Shown here in pieces: positions 20,557 through 31,908 of a stretch of 64,000 nucleotides of DNA. The stretch covers positions 77,246,501-77,310,500 of the forward strand of contig NC_083869.1 in the NCBI RefSeq assembly GCF_032452875.1. Direction: 5' to 3'. Numbering within the stretch: the first letter of the stretch is position 1; every line of letters starts with the position of its first letter. Under the pieces are notes generated by a model that saw only the letters and a program-made list of their open reading frames with translations, ran no database searches and had not been told where the DNA came from. The stretch is from Bos javanicus (Eukaryota; Chordata; Mammalia; Artiodactyla; Bovidae). The position numbers and the translations under genes were made by a program.

Positions 20557-21411
20557 ACACATATATTCTTGCCATAAGACTTCAGCTTGTTTTCTACATG
20601 TACTTACTATTTACTGGAGCCTGCTCTCACTGTCACTCTTGAAAGAGCATGAAAGGAACTGGCAGTGTAGTAAGGAGGAGAGGTAGGGATTTGATACTTT
20701 ATGAATTTGGGCCAGTTAAGGGGTTCAGACAGTTATGCTTACCCAGCAGTTTGTGGGCATGCTTTCTGCTGGATCCTTTTAATGCCATCTCATGTTCTCA
20801 TTTCCCTCTTTCTTGACCTACCTTCTCCCCAGTCATGGAGGTCTTGTCTCTGTACTCAGGGTGCTGTGGTACCAAAAAAGTTTTCCCCTGCAGCACTATG
20901 CACACTGGTGAAGCTGAGCACTCACCACACTTCATTTCCCTCACAGGAGCGGTCACGGCAGGCTAGTTCAGTTCCACATTGCTCTATCATAGGTAAGGGG
21001 CACACTGGTAAAGTTTCTCTTACTCTTTCCTATGCCTCCAAGCTTGCATTTCCACCCCTCCAACAGAATATTTGAACCTCTCCTCTAGACACTGAGACTA
21101 CTAAAAAAAAAAAAAACCTGCCTTCTTTGCTCAAGTCAGTGCTCCCCAGGTGTTTGCTGAATATAGCTAAGGGGGATGAGGCTCCTGCTGGTACCACAGT
21201 TTGCACCAAAGTCTATCCTATTTCCTGATGCATGGATGGTCAGTGCTCCTTCTGAGAAGCTTGGCATATGGTGCTGGTCTCAAAGCTCCCAAGGAGGCAT
21301 TTTTTGTTCATGAATGAAAGGTAAATTTTAGATTTTAAAGGAGAAGACAAAAAGGAGAGACAACTTATACCATCATGATGCTAACCTTTACTTTCAATTT
21401 GATTATATCTT

Positions 21412-21601
21412 GGGACTTCTCTGGTTGCTCAGTGGTAAAGAATCTGCCTACCAATGCAGAAGTTGTGGGTTCCATACCCAGGATAAGAACATCTCCTGGA
21501 GAAGGAAATAGCAACCCACTCCAGTATTCTTGCCCAGGAAATTTCATGGACAGAGGAGACTGCCCATGAGATTGCAAAATAGTTGGATACAACTTAGTAA
21601 A
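21412..21601 (+). mobile_element. Bov-tA SINE
   Basis: Head gggacttctctggttgctcag, body ggagaaggaaatagcaaccc, degenerate end gattgcaaaatagttggata. Confidence 0.88.
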
Positions 21602-21968
21602 TAAACAACAACCATTTGAATAAAATGTATTCAATACCTGTAACCATGTTCCTACTCTAAAATGTATTTTAAATTAGTATTTATGGTGTCTTATTAAAAT
21701 TAATTTAATAAGCATTATTGCACCTGTTAGTTCCTTGTAACTTTCTTTGAACACAGTGGACTAAACATTCCAGAACATGGTCTATATAATTGCCCAGCAA
21801 GATATATAGCAACAGCAAATATATTAGAATTATTTCACTATTCAGAAGCTATTCAGGGGGATTTATACACTGACAAGGGTAATTTGAAAATTCTAAACTT
21901 TGGAAAATTGCTATGTTGTTGAAAATAATGAATAGATAAAAATTAGATTACATATTTCTTAAGTGCTC
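21602..21968. other. Non-genic spacer
   Basis: AT-rich sequence with no recognisable feature. Confidence 0.5.
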
Positions 21969-22104
21969 TAAGATCTCCTCAAGGAGGAAATGGCAAGTTG
22001 CTTCAGTATTTTTGCCTGAAGAGATCCATAGACAGAGGAGCCTGTTGGGCTACACAGTCCAAAGGGTCACAAGAGTTGGACACAACTGAGTGACACACTG
22101 AGCA
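21969..22104 (+). mobile_element. Partial Bov-A/Bov-tA SINE
   Basis: Lacks the tRNA head. Body (aggaggaaatggcaagttgc, tttttgcctgaagagatcc) and end (agggtcacaagagttggac) are present. Confidence 0.8.
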
Positions 22105-23019
22105 GCACAAACTACTAGTATATGTTATAAGCCTATTTAGTTTTTAAAATTTTTTGAAATACAGCAAACTCATAAAGAATAAAATTTAAAAAAATTGTTT
22201 CAGCTTTATAAGTAAATATTATACTTCTAATCCAGTTATAGTACCTGATACCCATCTGGTTGCATCAAATACAATTGTTTTCCTTTCTAATAATCAGCAA
22301 TAATCTGAATTTTATTTCTTTATTCACATGTGTATGTATATACTATCTTTGTAAATATGTACATCTATATAAAATTATGTTATATTTTATTATATATATC
22401 TTGTCTTTCATGTTTATATAAGTAGTTACTTACTATGTATGTTTTGTCAATCAATAAATTTGTCAAACTCTTCGTGTTGGCATTTGTTACTTCAGTGTTT
22501 CTAGTTTTACCGACTATATTCATATTGTATAAATAAACCCCTATTTACCCCATTCTTCTGTTGATAAGAAAATGACTGTGTTACTGTGGATATATGTACA
22601 TAATGTATACACAAGTATTTCCATATATAAACATACACTCTAAGCATTGTTATTTGTAACAACAATTAAGATATGTAACTCATTTATAAACATATATGAA
22701 ATTCTCTAAGAAATATGTTTAGGAATAGATTGCTAGGTAACAGAAGATGTATATCTTCAACTTTAATATAAAAAATAGTTACTCAAAGAGATTGCAGCAA
22801 TTAACATCTATAATCCCATTAACAAAGGAATTACAAAAGCACTCCCATTGATCTATGTCTTCATTAAGTCATAGTATTCTCTGTTCTCTGTTCTTTCTAG
22901 AAAAATAGAGTAAGAATGAGAAAGGTGTACCCCAGGACCCAGGAGAAAGGAGCAGTGACCCCACAAGAGACTAACTTAGACTTGCCTATGAGTGTCCAGG
23001 CAATTGCACTACAGGATGT
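22105..23019. other. Non-genic AT-rich spacer
   Basis: Very AT-rich with tatatat tracts. Possibly old L1 (ccccattcttctgttgat near 22550) but not firmly assignable. No gene. Confidence 0.5.
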
Positions 23020-23370
23020 GGATGAAAGTGAAAGAGGAGAGTGAAAAAGTTGGCTTAAACCTCAACATTCAGAAAACTAAGATCATGGCATCCAGTCCCA
23101 TCACTTCATGGCAAATAGATGGGGAAACAAGGGAAACAGTGAGAGACTTTATTTTGGGGGCTCCAAAATCACTGCAGATGGTGACTGAAGCCATGAAATT
23201 AAAAGGTGCTTGCTCTTTGGAAGAAAAGCTATGACCAACCTAGACAGCATATTAAAAAGCAGAGAGGCATTACTCTGCTAACCAAGGTCCATCCAGTCAA
23301 AGCTATGGATTTTCCAGTAGTCATGTTTGGATGTGAGAGTTGGACTATAAAGAAAGCTGAGTGCCGAAGA
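23020..23370 (+). mobile_element. BovB internal fragment
   Basis: From gatgaaagtgaaagaggaga to gaaagctgagtgccgaaga. An open frame at 22992-23234 includes VGLNLNIQKTKIMASSPITS. It is missing the C-terminal region and tail, so it was cut after insertion or arose by rearrangement. Confidence 0.9.
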
Positions 23371-24070
23371 TATTTTTAGGTTTATTCATATTGTTTATTT
23401 CCCTTTGAGCAAATTTTGGTTACTATGTATTTTTAGTAAAGTGTTCTAAGAGTTTTCAAATGTATTGGTATATTTTTGAAATTACATATGTATTTTTTTA
23501 ATGTTCAGCATAGTTAAGCATATGTCTTCTTTTTATATGTAATACTATTTGCATATGTGCTTATGTGTGTACATTCTGTTTCTTTGTCTCTAACTAACTC
23601 TATTGTTCTTTCATTGATTGTATCAGAAGTTTGCTATTTTATTAGTCTTTAAAAAAACCATAAGAACTTTTGGCTTCGTTTGCCATCTCCACTTTATAAT
23701 TATTTTCTGAAAGTTAAGAGTTATTATGCAAGGAATTATCAAGGAAAGGCTCCTGAAACTGTCCTTATTTGATTAATGGAATTAATTAATGGAATTAATA
23801 AATGAAAAACAATTTTTTATCTCAGGAAGAATTAATACATACCAACACCAAAGACTTAAATTGTACTATGATGAACTCCATTATAACTACAGTCCATTTA
23901 CCTTTACTGCCTTCAAAATTATGATGACAAATAACTACAACTTGACAAGTTGTAACATCTATAGCCTGGGATGAGTGTACTGAAATATATCAGTATAGCA
24001 TCTGGCATTTGGGCTATAACTACTGATATGGCAAAATCATTTCCTTTCCAATCATCATTATCAAAGAGTA
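23371..24070. other. Non-genic spacer
   Basis: AT-rich. 23590-23720 weakly resembles the reverse of L1 ORF2 (tttcattgattgtatcag, ttagtctttaaa). No gene. Confidence 0.45.
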
Positions 24071-24822
24071 TTCAGTTCAGTTCAGTTCAGTCACTCAGTC
24101 ATGTCTGACACTTTCCGACCCTGTGAACCGCAACATGCCAGGCCTCCCTGTCCATCACCAACTCCCGGAATCCACCCAAATCCATCTCCATTGAGTTCGT
24201 GATGCCATCCAACCATCTCATCCTCTGTCATCCACTTCTTCTCCTGCCTTCAGTCTTTCCCAGCATCAGGCTCTTTTCAAATGAGTCAGCTCTCCACATC
24301 TTGTGGCCAAAGTATTGGAGTTTCAGATTCAACATCAGTCCATCCAATGAACACCCTGGACTGATATTCTTTAGGATGGACTGGTTGGATCTCCTTGCAG
24401 TCCAAGGGACTCTCAAGAGTCTTCTCCAACACCGCAGTTCAAAAGCATCAGTTCTTCAGCTCTCAGCTTTCTTTATAGTTCAACTCTCACATCCATACAT
24501 GACCACTGGAAAAACCATAGCATTGACTAGATGAACCTTTGTTGGCAAAGTAATGTCTCTGCTTTTAAATATGCTGTCTAGGTTGGTCATAACTTTCCTT
24601 CCAAGGAGTAAGCGTCTTTTAATTTCATGGCTGCAATCACCATCTGCAGTGATTTTGGAGCCCAGAAAAATAAAGTCAGATACTGTTTCCACTGATTTCC
24701 CATCTATTTGCCATGAAGTGATGACCGGATGCCATGATCTTAGTTTTCTGAATGTTGAGCTTTAGGCCAACTTTTTTACTCTCTTCTTTCACATTTGTCA
24801 AGAGGCTGTTTAGTTCTTCTTT
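24071..24822 (-). mobile_element. BovB, 5'-truncated
   Basis: Minus-strand copy with (CTGAA)n tail at left. Frame 24480-24692 reads METVSDFIFLGSKITADGD. The break is in the RT thumb region (EELNSLL). No clear TSD. Confidence 0.94.
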
Positions 24823-25838
24823 ACAACAGAAATTTGTATTGAAAGTGTAAAAGATGACAGCACACGTTTTGTCTTGCCTTGGGCTGTGCCAACTCGTTTT
24901 CATGTCACAATATTGTTGACAGATACACGAAAGACAGTTGATTTTTGAAGGTATCAAAATCACTAATAAAGATATTAAATCTCCATAATAGTAACTAAAA
25001 TTAAAAATTATATTATTTTTAATCCATCATGCTTGTAACAATTTAGACAGATCATGGACCAGCTGATAATATTGTTCCTCTTATCCACTGCTTGTGGAAA
25101 TGTCAACTACCACAATGTTTTGGGTATTATCTCACAGTATCCGAAAAGTTAAAATAAAATAATAATAATGACAAACTTTGATATGGCAATCCTAAAGACC
25201 ACATGTTACATATAAAGATATATTTTGAGTAAGTTTGTTGGAAAAATTGAGTATTAAAACCAAACAACAAATTTTAAAAGTCTTTTGAATATTGAATTTT
25301 ATAATGTCTTTTAGTTAACAAGGTTTAGACTTAATCAATAACTATTACCTTGTAAATTTTCCATTGGTATATTATTAAAGAAAACAATGAAGCAATGAGA
25401 TTATTTAATAATGTGACTCTTTATTAGCAAAGTAAAAACTAACAACAAACAGAATTCTTCATGTTTAAACAGTTATATCAGTTTACACAAAAATGTCAAA
25501 GAATATACTCCAAATTGTTAATTGTTAGTTTGAAAAAGGAGTAGAATTGTTGGAAATGTTTATTCATCTATGTGCCTGAAAGTTCTATTTAAAGTTTATT
25601 TTATTTAAAATTTAATATAAAAACGGATTTACAAATTTTACAATACATAATGTGTAGTCAGACAGAGTGCAAACCCAGATTGAAGAACTCTTAGTTCACT
25701 GCCATTTTCCTAGATATCCATTTTATCCATCCGAAGATATTATTATATATAATTAAATACTAGGAATTTCTATCTCAAAGCGAATATTTCATGACTATGT
25801 TTTTCAATATATTTGTAACTCCTATAAAAGAAAGGGGC
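24823..25838. other. Non-genic AT-rich spacer
   Basis: Strongly AT-rich. Nothing recognisable. Confidence 0.5.
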
Positions 25839-27238
25839 TAGCACTCAATAGGCCAGCAAATTTGAAAAACTCAGCAGTGGCCACAAAACTGGAAAAATAT
25901 TCATTCCAATCACACACAAAAAAATGCAATGCCAAAGAATCTTAAAACTACCACAAAATTGCATTCATTTCCCACGCTAGCAAAGTAATTCTCAAAATTC
26001 TCCAAGCTAGGTGATCACAGTATGTGAACCGAGAACTTCCAGATATTCGAGTTGGATTAGGAAAGGCAGAAGAACAAGAGATCAAATTGCCAACATCCGA
26101 TGGATCATAGAAAAAGCAAGAGAATTACAGGACAACATCTATTTCTGCTTCATTGACTACACTAAAGCCTTTGACTGTGTAGATCACAGCAAACTGTGAA
26201 AAATTTTTCAATAGATGGGAATACCAGACCACCTTACCTGCCTCCTGAGAAGTCTGTATACAGGTCAAAAAGCAACACTTAGAACCAGACATGGAGTGAC
26301 AAACTGGTTCAAAATTGGGAAAGCAGTACATCAGGGCTGTATAATGCCACCCTGTTTATTTAACTTATATGCAGATTACATCATGGAAATGCCGGGCTGG
26401 ATGAAGCACAAGCTGGAATCAAGATTGCCAGGACAACTGCCAATAACCTCAGATATGCAGATGACATCACCCTTATGGCAGAAAGTGAAGAAGAACTAAA
26501 GAGCCTCTTGATGAAAGTGAAAGAGGAGAGTGAAAAAACCGGCTTAAACCTCAACATTCATAAAACTAAGATCATGGCATCTGGTCCCATCATGGCATAG
26601 CAATTAAGTGGGGAAACTATGGAAATAGCGAGAGACTTTATATATTTATTGGCCTGCAAAATCACTGCAGGTGGTGACTGCAGCCATGAAATTAAACGAA
26701 GCCAACTCCTTGGGGGGGGGGGGGAAGCTATGACCAAACTAGACAGCATATTAAAAAGCAGAGACATTACTTTCCCAAAAAAGGTCCATCTAGTCACAGC
26801 TATTGTTTTCCCAGTAGTCAAATATGGATGTGAGAATTGGATCATAAGGAAAGCTGAGCCCCAAAGGATTGATGGTTTTGAACTGTGGTGTTGGAGAAGA
26901 CTTTGCAAGTCCTTGGACTGAAAGGAGATCAAATCAATCTATCCCAAAGGAAATTAGTCCTGAATATTCATTGGAAGGTCTGATGCTGAAGCTGAAAGGC
27001 CAATACTTTGGTCACCTGATGTGAAGAAGTGACTCTTTGGAAAAGACCCTGATGATGGGAAAGATTGAAGGCAGGAGGTAAGGGGACGACAGAGGATGAG
27101 ATGGTTGGATGGCATTACCAACTTGATGGACATGAATTTGAGTAAGCTCCAGGAGTTCGTGATGGATAGGAAAGCCTGGAGTGCTATATGTAGTCCCTGG
27201 GGTCACAAAGAATCAGACACGACTGAGACACTGAACAT
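25839..27238 (+). mobile_element. BovB, 5'-truncated, old
   Basis: Starts in the RT fingers (gcactcaataggccagcaaa) and runs to a tail lacking clear (TGAAC)n. Frame 26011-26199 has RKGRRTRDQIANIRWI and IDYTKAFDCVDH, and 26215-26499 has the motif B region. Many lesions, including a G13 run at 26712-26724 in place of gga/gaaga codons. Confidence 0.93.
26712..26724 (+). repeat. Poly(G) run of 13
   Basis: An uninterrupted G13 inside BovB where other copies read ccttggaagaaaagc. Unusual in AT-rich DNA and prone to sequencing or slippage error. Confidence 0.85.
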
Positions 27239-29214
27239 CAAGTATTTATTTGACCGTCAATGTATGCCTTCATCCATGTAGTGCTTAATTTATCATAAAC
27301 TCTAGAAAATAAAAGCTACATAAGACAACAACAAGAAAAAATATGGAGAATATGAATAAGCAAGAAAAATCTCTGAGGACCCAAAAAGAATTTCTTAGTG
27401 CCCTTATTTTAAAATATGTATTTTATTTCTAGTGGAATACTTAGAATCAGTTCAATAAACTAATTCATAAAGCCTAAATATTAATATTTGTTTCTTGGCA
27501 TTAGATTTATGAAGAAAGATTATGGTTAAGACAGAACTGTGATGTCTAGTTGCAAAGCAAAGCTTACCTTGAACAATGCAGAGAAGACAAAAAGAAACTG
27601 ACAAAACAAGAGCTTGAGGAGTCAACTAAATAACTCTCTGCTGTGATCAGATGGTGTATATATTTAGAAACATGAGCAAGGGTTAAGTGGAGCCAAGATG
27701 AATCTCAAGTTTCTGTTCTTAGTCACTGGTCACAATTCCTGCTTCAGCTAATACCAGAAAAACATAGTATAGTTCCATAAATGAGGTTATATACATACAC
27801 ACACACAACATGTAAAATTCAGAATGACTAAGTCACAAATAAAGTGGGATTTTTGCATACTTAAAATATTTCCCCCATGCTCTCTAGAGCAATGACTTCT
27901 ACTTGTGTTAAGAGAGACTGCAACATTAAGAAGTGAGTTCATGGTTACTGAAGGCAGAATCACAAAAATAAATCCACGAAAGGGACAATAAAACACCTTT
28001 AAAAGCAAATTAAAAAAAAAACACACAAAACATGCCAGGCTTAGAAATATTTACTGAACTAACTTAAAAAGTGCATTAAAAACATATTTATGGAAATTTG
28101 TAAAAATAAATGCATATGTATAGAAATATATGATTATCTTAAGAGTGAATAAATGTTCAAAATCAGAAATGTTACACAACACAGTAGAATATTAAAATAA
28201 CAGGACTCTACCATCATCCTAATAGGTGCAAAAAAATATTTTGATAAAGTAAGCAACCATTCAGCATTCAAAATTTTAGAAAATAAATACATCTTAAGCC
28301 TTCTTTTTAACTTGATCAAATGTCTATCTCAGAAATCTACAACAATCATTGTGTTAGTCATGGCACTTTAAAATGATTTCTTATAAGGTTGAGAACTTTA
28401 TAGGAAATGTTAGATAACTACTATCTAATAGAATAGACACCTGAATCACTACTATCATGGCCTCTATTCAACATTATTCAGAAGAAACTGATAAATGGAA
28501 GAAAAAATTAAGAAAGAAAGGGCATGAGGGTGTAGAGAGAGAAGTAAAAACACTGAACAATTTATCAGTCATTATTACTTATTGGTAGGTAATGTTTGTC
28601 TTCCAAAAATTTGAAAAAATATATAATGAAAATGATAAAGGATGACTGTTAGAACTCCAACAAATCGAAATCACTCCCATCCTCATGGTAATGTGGTCCA
28701 GGGGTCCTTATGCCATTGTGTATGTATTAAATTTTAAATTGACTTTCTATGTAGTTATGTAGGTATATTATTCAGAGATTGGATATATTTTATTTAGCAG
28801 CATATTTTATAATACTTTATAACTGTCAAATATTTAGGTACAGGATATATAAATTTAGACATAGACATGCAGACTTCCATTTGTGCAATGCCATAAGACC
28901 CATGATTGTTAGAGATTTGTCCATCAGCATATTTTACTGCATCAATTAATTTAAAAAGAAAAAAATATATATAAACAGTATATTTTAATAAACTTTTTTG
29001 CAATCCATATGACAGATAAAAGGGTATATATTAATTACAAAAACAGGTCCTAAAATTCATGAGAAAAAAAATAAATTACACAGAGAAAAACTGGCAGAAT
29101 TTGGAAGCTGGCAAGTCAGAAATGAAAAAAAAAACAAAAAATCAAGTTACCAGCATCCAATTAGGCTTGCCAAGAACAGAAAATGATTGCTTTTATTTTT
29201 ATCTCATGTAGTGA
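27239..29214. other. Non-genic AT-rich spacer, 2 kb
   Basis: No BovB or SINE seen. Short (CA)n near 27793 and A-runs near 28011. Open frames here are short and composition-driven. Confidence 0.5.
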
Positions 29215-29560
29215 AGAGGTGGAATTTATAGTATTTTTTGAAAGAAATCTGACAATATCTATTGAAATTTACAGGCAGATAGCCTTTGACTCAGTTATCT
29301 CACTTGTGTAAATCTCTTTTTAGAGAGTTTGGAAGTGAAACTTCCAAAGTTTCACTTTGTTAAGTACAGTTTATGTACAAGAATGTTCTATACAGTATTA
29401 TTTGCACTGGCAAAAACAAAATAAAACTTGGAAACAATCTAAAATAGCTATTAATAGAAAAATGTATTTTGAGAATCTATTCAATGAAATAGTAGTTGTT
29501 TCAAATAATGTTTTATATCTTCCTTAATTTACGTGGTGGAGTATTGAGCAAAAAAAAAAA
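29215..29560 (+). mobile_element. Old L1 ORF2 3' fragment
   Basis: tctgacaatatctattgaaa, gcctttgactcagttat, gtacaagaatgttctatacag and ttggaaacaatctaaaat match in order the conserved end of ancient L1 ORF2. Too diverged for an open frame. Confidence 0.6.
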
Positions 29561-29771
29561 AATCAATAAAAGGATAAATGGACAAACACACCTTTCTTTT
29601 TATGTATATTTATGTTTTCAAACTTCTACAAATAGAGAAAAATGTGAAGGTATACAGACAAAGTTTTTTTAATTTATCTTGGAAGTGGAAAGCGAGAATG
29701 GGGCTCCTATATAGTGGGGAGAAATAAAATCTGATACATTGTTTTTAGAGATTGTTTTAAAAAGATGTTTT

Positions 29772-30716
29772 CAGTTCAGTTCAGTAGCTCAGTCGTATCT
29801 GACTATTTGCGACCCCATGAACTGCAGCATGCCAGGCCTCCCTGTCCATCACCAACTCCCAGCGTTTACCCAAACTCATGTCCATTGAGTCGGTGATGCC
29901 ATCTAACCATCTCATCCTCTGTCGTCCCCTTCTACTCTGGCCTTCAATCTTTCCCAGTATCAGGGTCTTTTCAAATGAATCAGCTCTTCTCATCAGGTGG
30001 CCAAAGTATTGGAGTTTCAGGCTTCAGTATCACGTCTTTTAATATGCTTTTTAAGTTCAAAAGAGAATCAGTCCTGTATATTCGTTAGAAGGACTGATGC
30101 TGAAGCTCCAATACTTTGGCTACCCAATATGAAAAGCCAACTCACTGGAAAAGACCTTGATGCTGGGAAGGATTGCAGGCAGAAGGAGAAGGGGACAACA
30201 GAGGATGAGATGACTGGATGGCATCAGCGACTTGGTGGATATGAATTTGAGCGAGCCCCAGGAGTTGGTGATGGACCTGGGAAGACTGGCGTGCTGCAGT
30301 CTATGGGGTAATCAACAGTTAGACATGACTGAGTAACTGAACTGAATAGAAATGATTTCCTTTAAGATTGACTGGTTTGACCTCCTTGCAGTCCAAGAGA
30401 CTCTCAAGAGTCTTCTCCAACACCACAGTTCAAAAGCATCAATTCTTCAGCTCTCAGCTTTCTTTATAATAGTCCAACTCTCACATCCATACCTGACTAC
30501 TGGAAAAACCAAAGCTTTGACTAGATGGACATTTGTTGGCAAAGTAATGTCTCTGGTTCTTAATATACTGTCTAGGTTTGTCATAGCTTTTCTTCTAAGG
30601 AGCAAGTGTCTTAATTTCATGGCTGCAGTCGTTATCTCAATGATTTTGGAGCTCAAGAAAATAAAAAGTTTCTCACTGTTTCCATTGTTTCCCCATTCAT
30701 TTGCCATGAAGTGATG
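29772..30716 (-). mobile_element. BovB interrupted by an inverted BovB end
   Basis: Minus-strand BovB in two parts: 29772-30032 (tail to the LKLQYFG region) and 30346-30716 (SILKEI region back to the METV region; frame 30447-30815). The break holds a plus-strand BovB 3' end (30068-30345). Frame 29781-29993 keeps GRQRMRWLDGITDSMDMSLG. Confidence 0.9.
30068..30345 (+). mobile_element. BovB 3' end nested in inverted orientation
   Basis: Plus-strand gatgctgaagctccaatact through gagtaactgaactgaat. It is complementary to 29772-30032 across a spacer of about 35 bp, giving a hairpin-forming pair with arms of about 260 bp. Confidence 0.88.
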
Positions 30717-30973
30717 CGATTCTAAAAAAAGGCATAAATATCTGTATACATAGAGACCTCTGTTTCTAGGAATGGATCTAAATAAATAAATAAAAATTTT
30801 AAAGTTTATGCACATAAATATTGCTTATTGCAAGATAAGATACAATAATAAAAAATGGAAAATATTAAAAATCCAGCCATTTAGGAAGAATTAATAACAC
30901 TACAGCAGTGTCATCACCCAATGTCAATGTGAAACCATTATTTAAATCATTAAATAAGGTAAGATTATGAAGA
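30717..30973. other. Spacer, possible L1M remnant
   Basis: aataataaaaaatggaaaat resembles old L1 ORF2 3' sequence. Weak. Confidence 0.3.
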
Positions 30974-31012
30974 TATGGTGGGACTAGTGGTAAAGAAACT
31001 GCCTGCCAATGT

Positions 31013-31248
31013 TCAATTCAGTTCAGTTGCTCAGTAGTGTTCAACGTTTTGTGACTCCATGAACCACAGCACATCAGACCTCCCTGTCTATCACCAACTC
31101 CTGGAGTCCACACAAACCCATGTCCATTGAGTCGGTGATGCCATCCAACCATCTCATCCTCTGTCGTCCCCTTCTCCTCCTGTCCTCAATCTTTCCCAGC
31201 ATCAGGGTCTTTTCAAATGAGTCAGCTCTTCACATCACGTGGCCAAAT
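31013..31248 (-). mobile_element. BovB 3'-end fragment
   Basis: Tail (ttcaattcagttcag) at left, C-terminal region to gtggccaaa. Flanking caatg and caaatg are consistent with a short TSD. Confidence 0.92.
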
Positions 31249-31332
31249 GTAGGAGATGTAAAAGAAGAGAGTTCGATCCCTGGGTTGGGAAGATCCCCTG
31301 GAGGAGGGCATGGCAACCCACTCCAGTATTCT

Positions 31333-31803
31333 GTTTGTTTGTTTGTTTTTTCTGTTTATTTATTTATTTTAACTGGAGGATAACTACTTTAAAGTATTGT
31401 GATGGTTTTTGCCATACATCAGTACAAATCAGCACTATTTACAATAGCTACGACATGGAAGGGAGAAGGCAATGGCGACCCACTCCAGTACTCTTGCCTG
31501 GAAAATCCCAGGGGCGGAGGAGCCTGGTGGGCTGCAGTCCATGGGGTCGCTAAGGGTCGGACACGACTGAGCAACTTCACTTTCACTCTTCACTTTCATG
31601 CATTGGAGAAGGACATGGCAACCCACTCCAGTATTCTTGCCTGGAGAATCCCAGGGACGGGGGAGCCTGGTGGGCTGCCGTCTATGGGGTCGCACAGAGT
31701 CGGACACGACTGAAGCGACTTAGCAGCAGCAGCAGCAGCAGGACATGGAAGCAACCTAGATCTGCATCCACAGATAATGGATAAGGAAGCTGTGGCACAT
31801 ATA
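31333..31803 (-). mobile_element. Twin-primed L1 inside a Bov-tA
   Basis: The left part is a reverse A-tail (tttgtttgttt) and L1 3'UTR in reverse (ttttaactggaggataacta ... ttgccatacatcagtac). The right part, from about 31429, is L1 ORF2 in forward orientation (cactatttacaatagct, gcaacctagatctgcatcc, gataaggaagctgtggca). Flanks ctccagtattct (31321-31332) and ctcccgtattct (31804-31815) are a 12-bp TSD with one mismatch. Confidence 0.85.
31461..31741 (+). mobile_element. BovA2 SINE with perfect TSD
   Basis: Two Bov-A monomers and an (AGC)n tail. gacatggaa at 31452-31460 and 31742-31750 is a perfect 9-bp TSD in the L1 ORF2 segment. The translated frame 31399-31713 shows GEGNGDPLQYSCLENP followed by AVHGVAKGRTRLSN. 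Confidence 0.96.
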
Positions 31804-31908
31804 CTCCCGTATTCTTGCCTGGAGAATGCTATGCACAGAAGAGCCTGGTGGGCTATCATCCATAGAGTCTCAAAGAGTCAGATACAATTGAAGTGACTTA
31901 GCACTTAC

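Larger units (their letters stand above)
18860..21360 (-). mobile_element. Old L1 5' region, antisense, with younger SINEs
   Basis: The plus strand reads as the reverse of the 5'UTR-like region of old mammalian L1s: gacctgtaaggtgttttact, gagaactctgatagtc, tttcattatcatgtctggga, cttccaaaacttgggaagt, ccttctgggacttt, tcactgattctctttt. The part after about 20600 is less certain. It is interrupted by a CHR SINE and a Bov-tA. Short open frames here are low-complexity hydrophobic readings of T-rich DNA, not genes. Confidence 0.55.
30974..31908 (+). mobile_element. Bov-tA SINE hosting two nested insertions
   Basis: Pieces: head 30974-31012 (ggtgggactagtggtaaaga), middle about 31249-31332 (ttcgatccctgggttgggaa) and end 31816-31908 (tgcctggagaatgctatg ... 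cttagcac). A BovB (31013-31248) and an inverted L1 (31333-31803) interrupt it. The L1 in turn hosts a BovA2. Confidence 0.88.
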
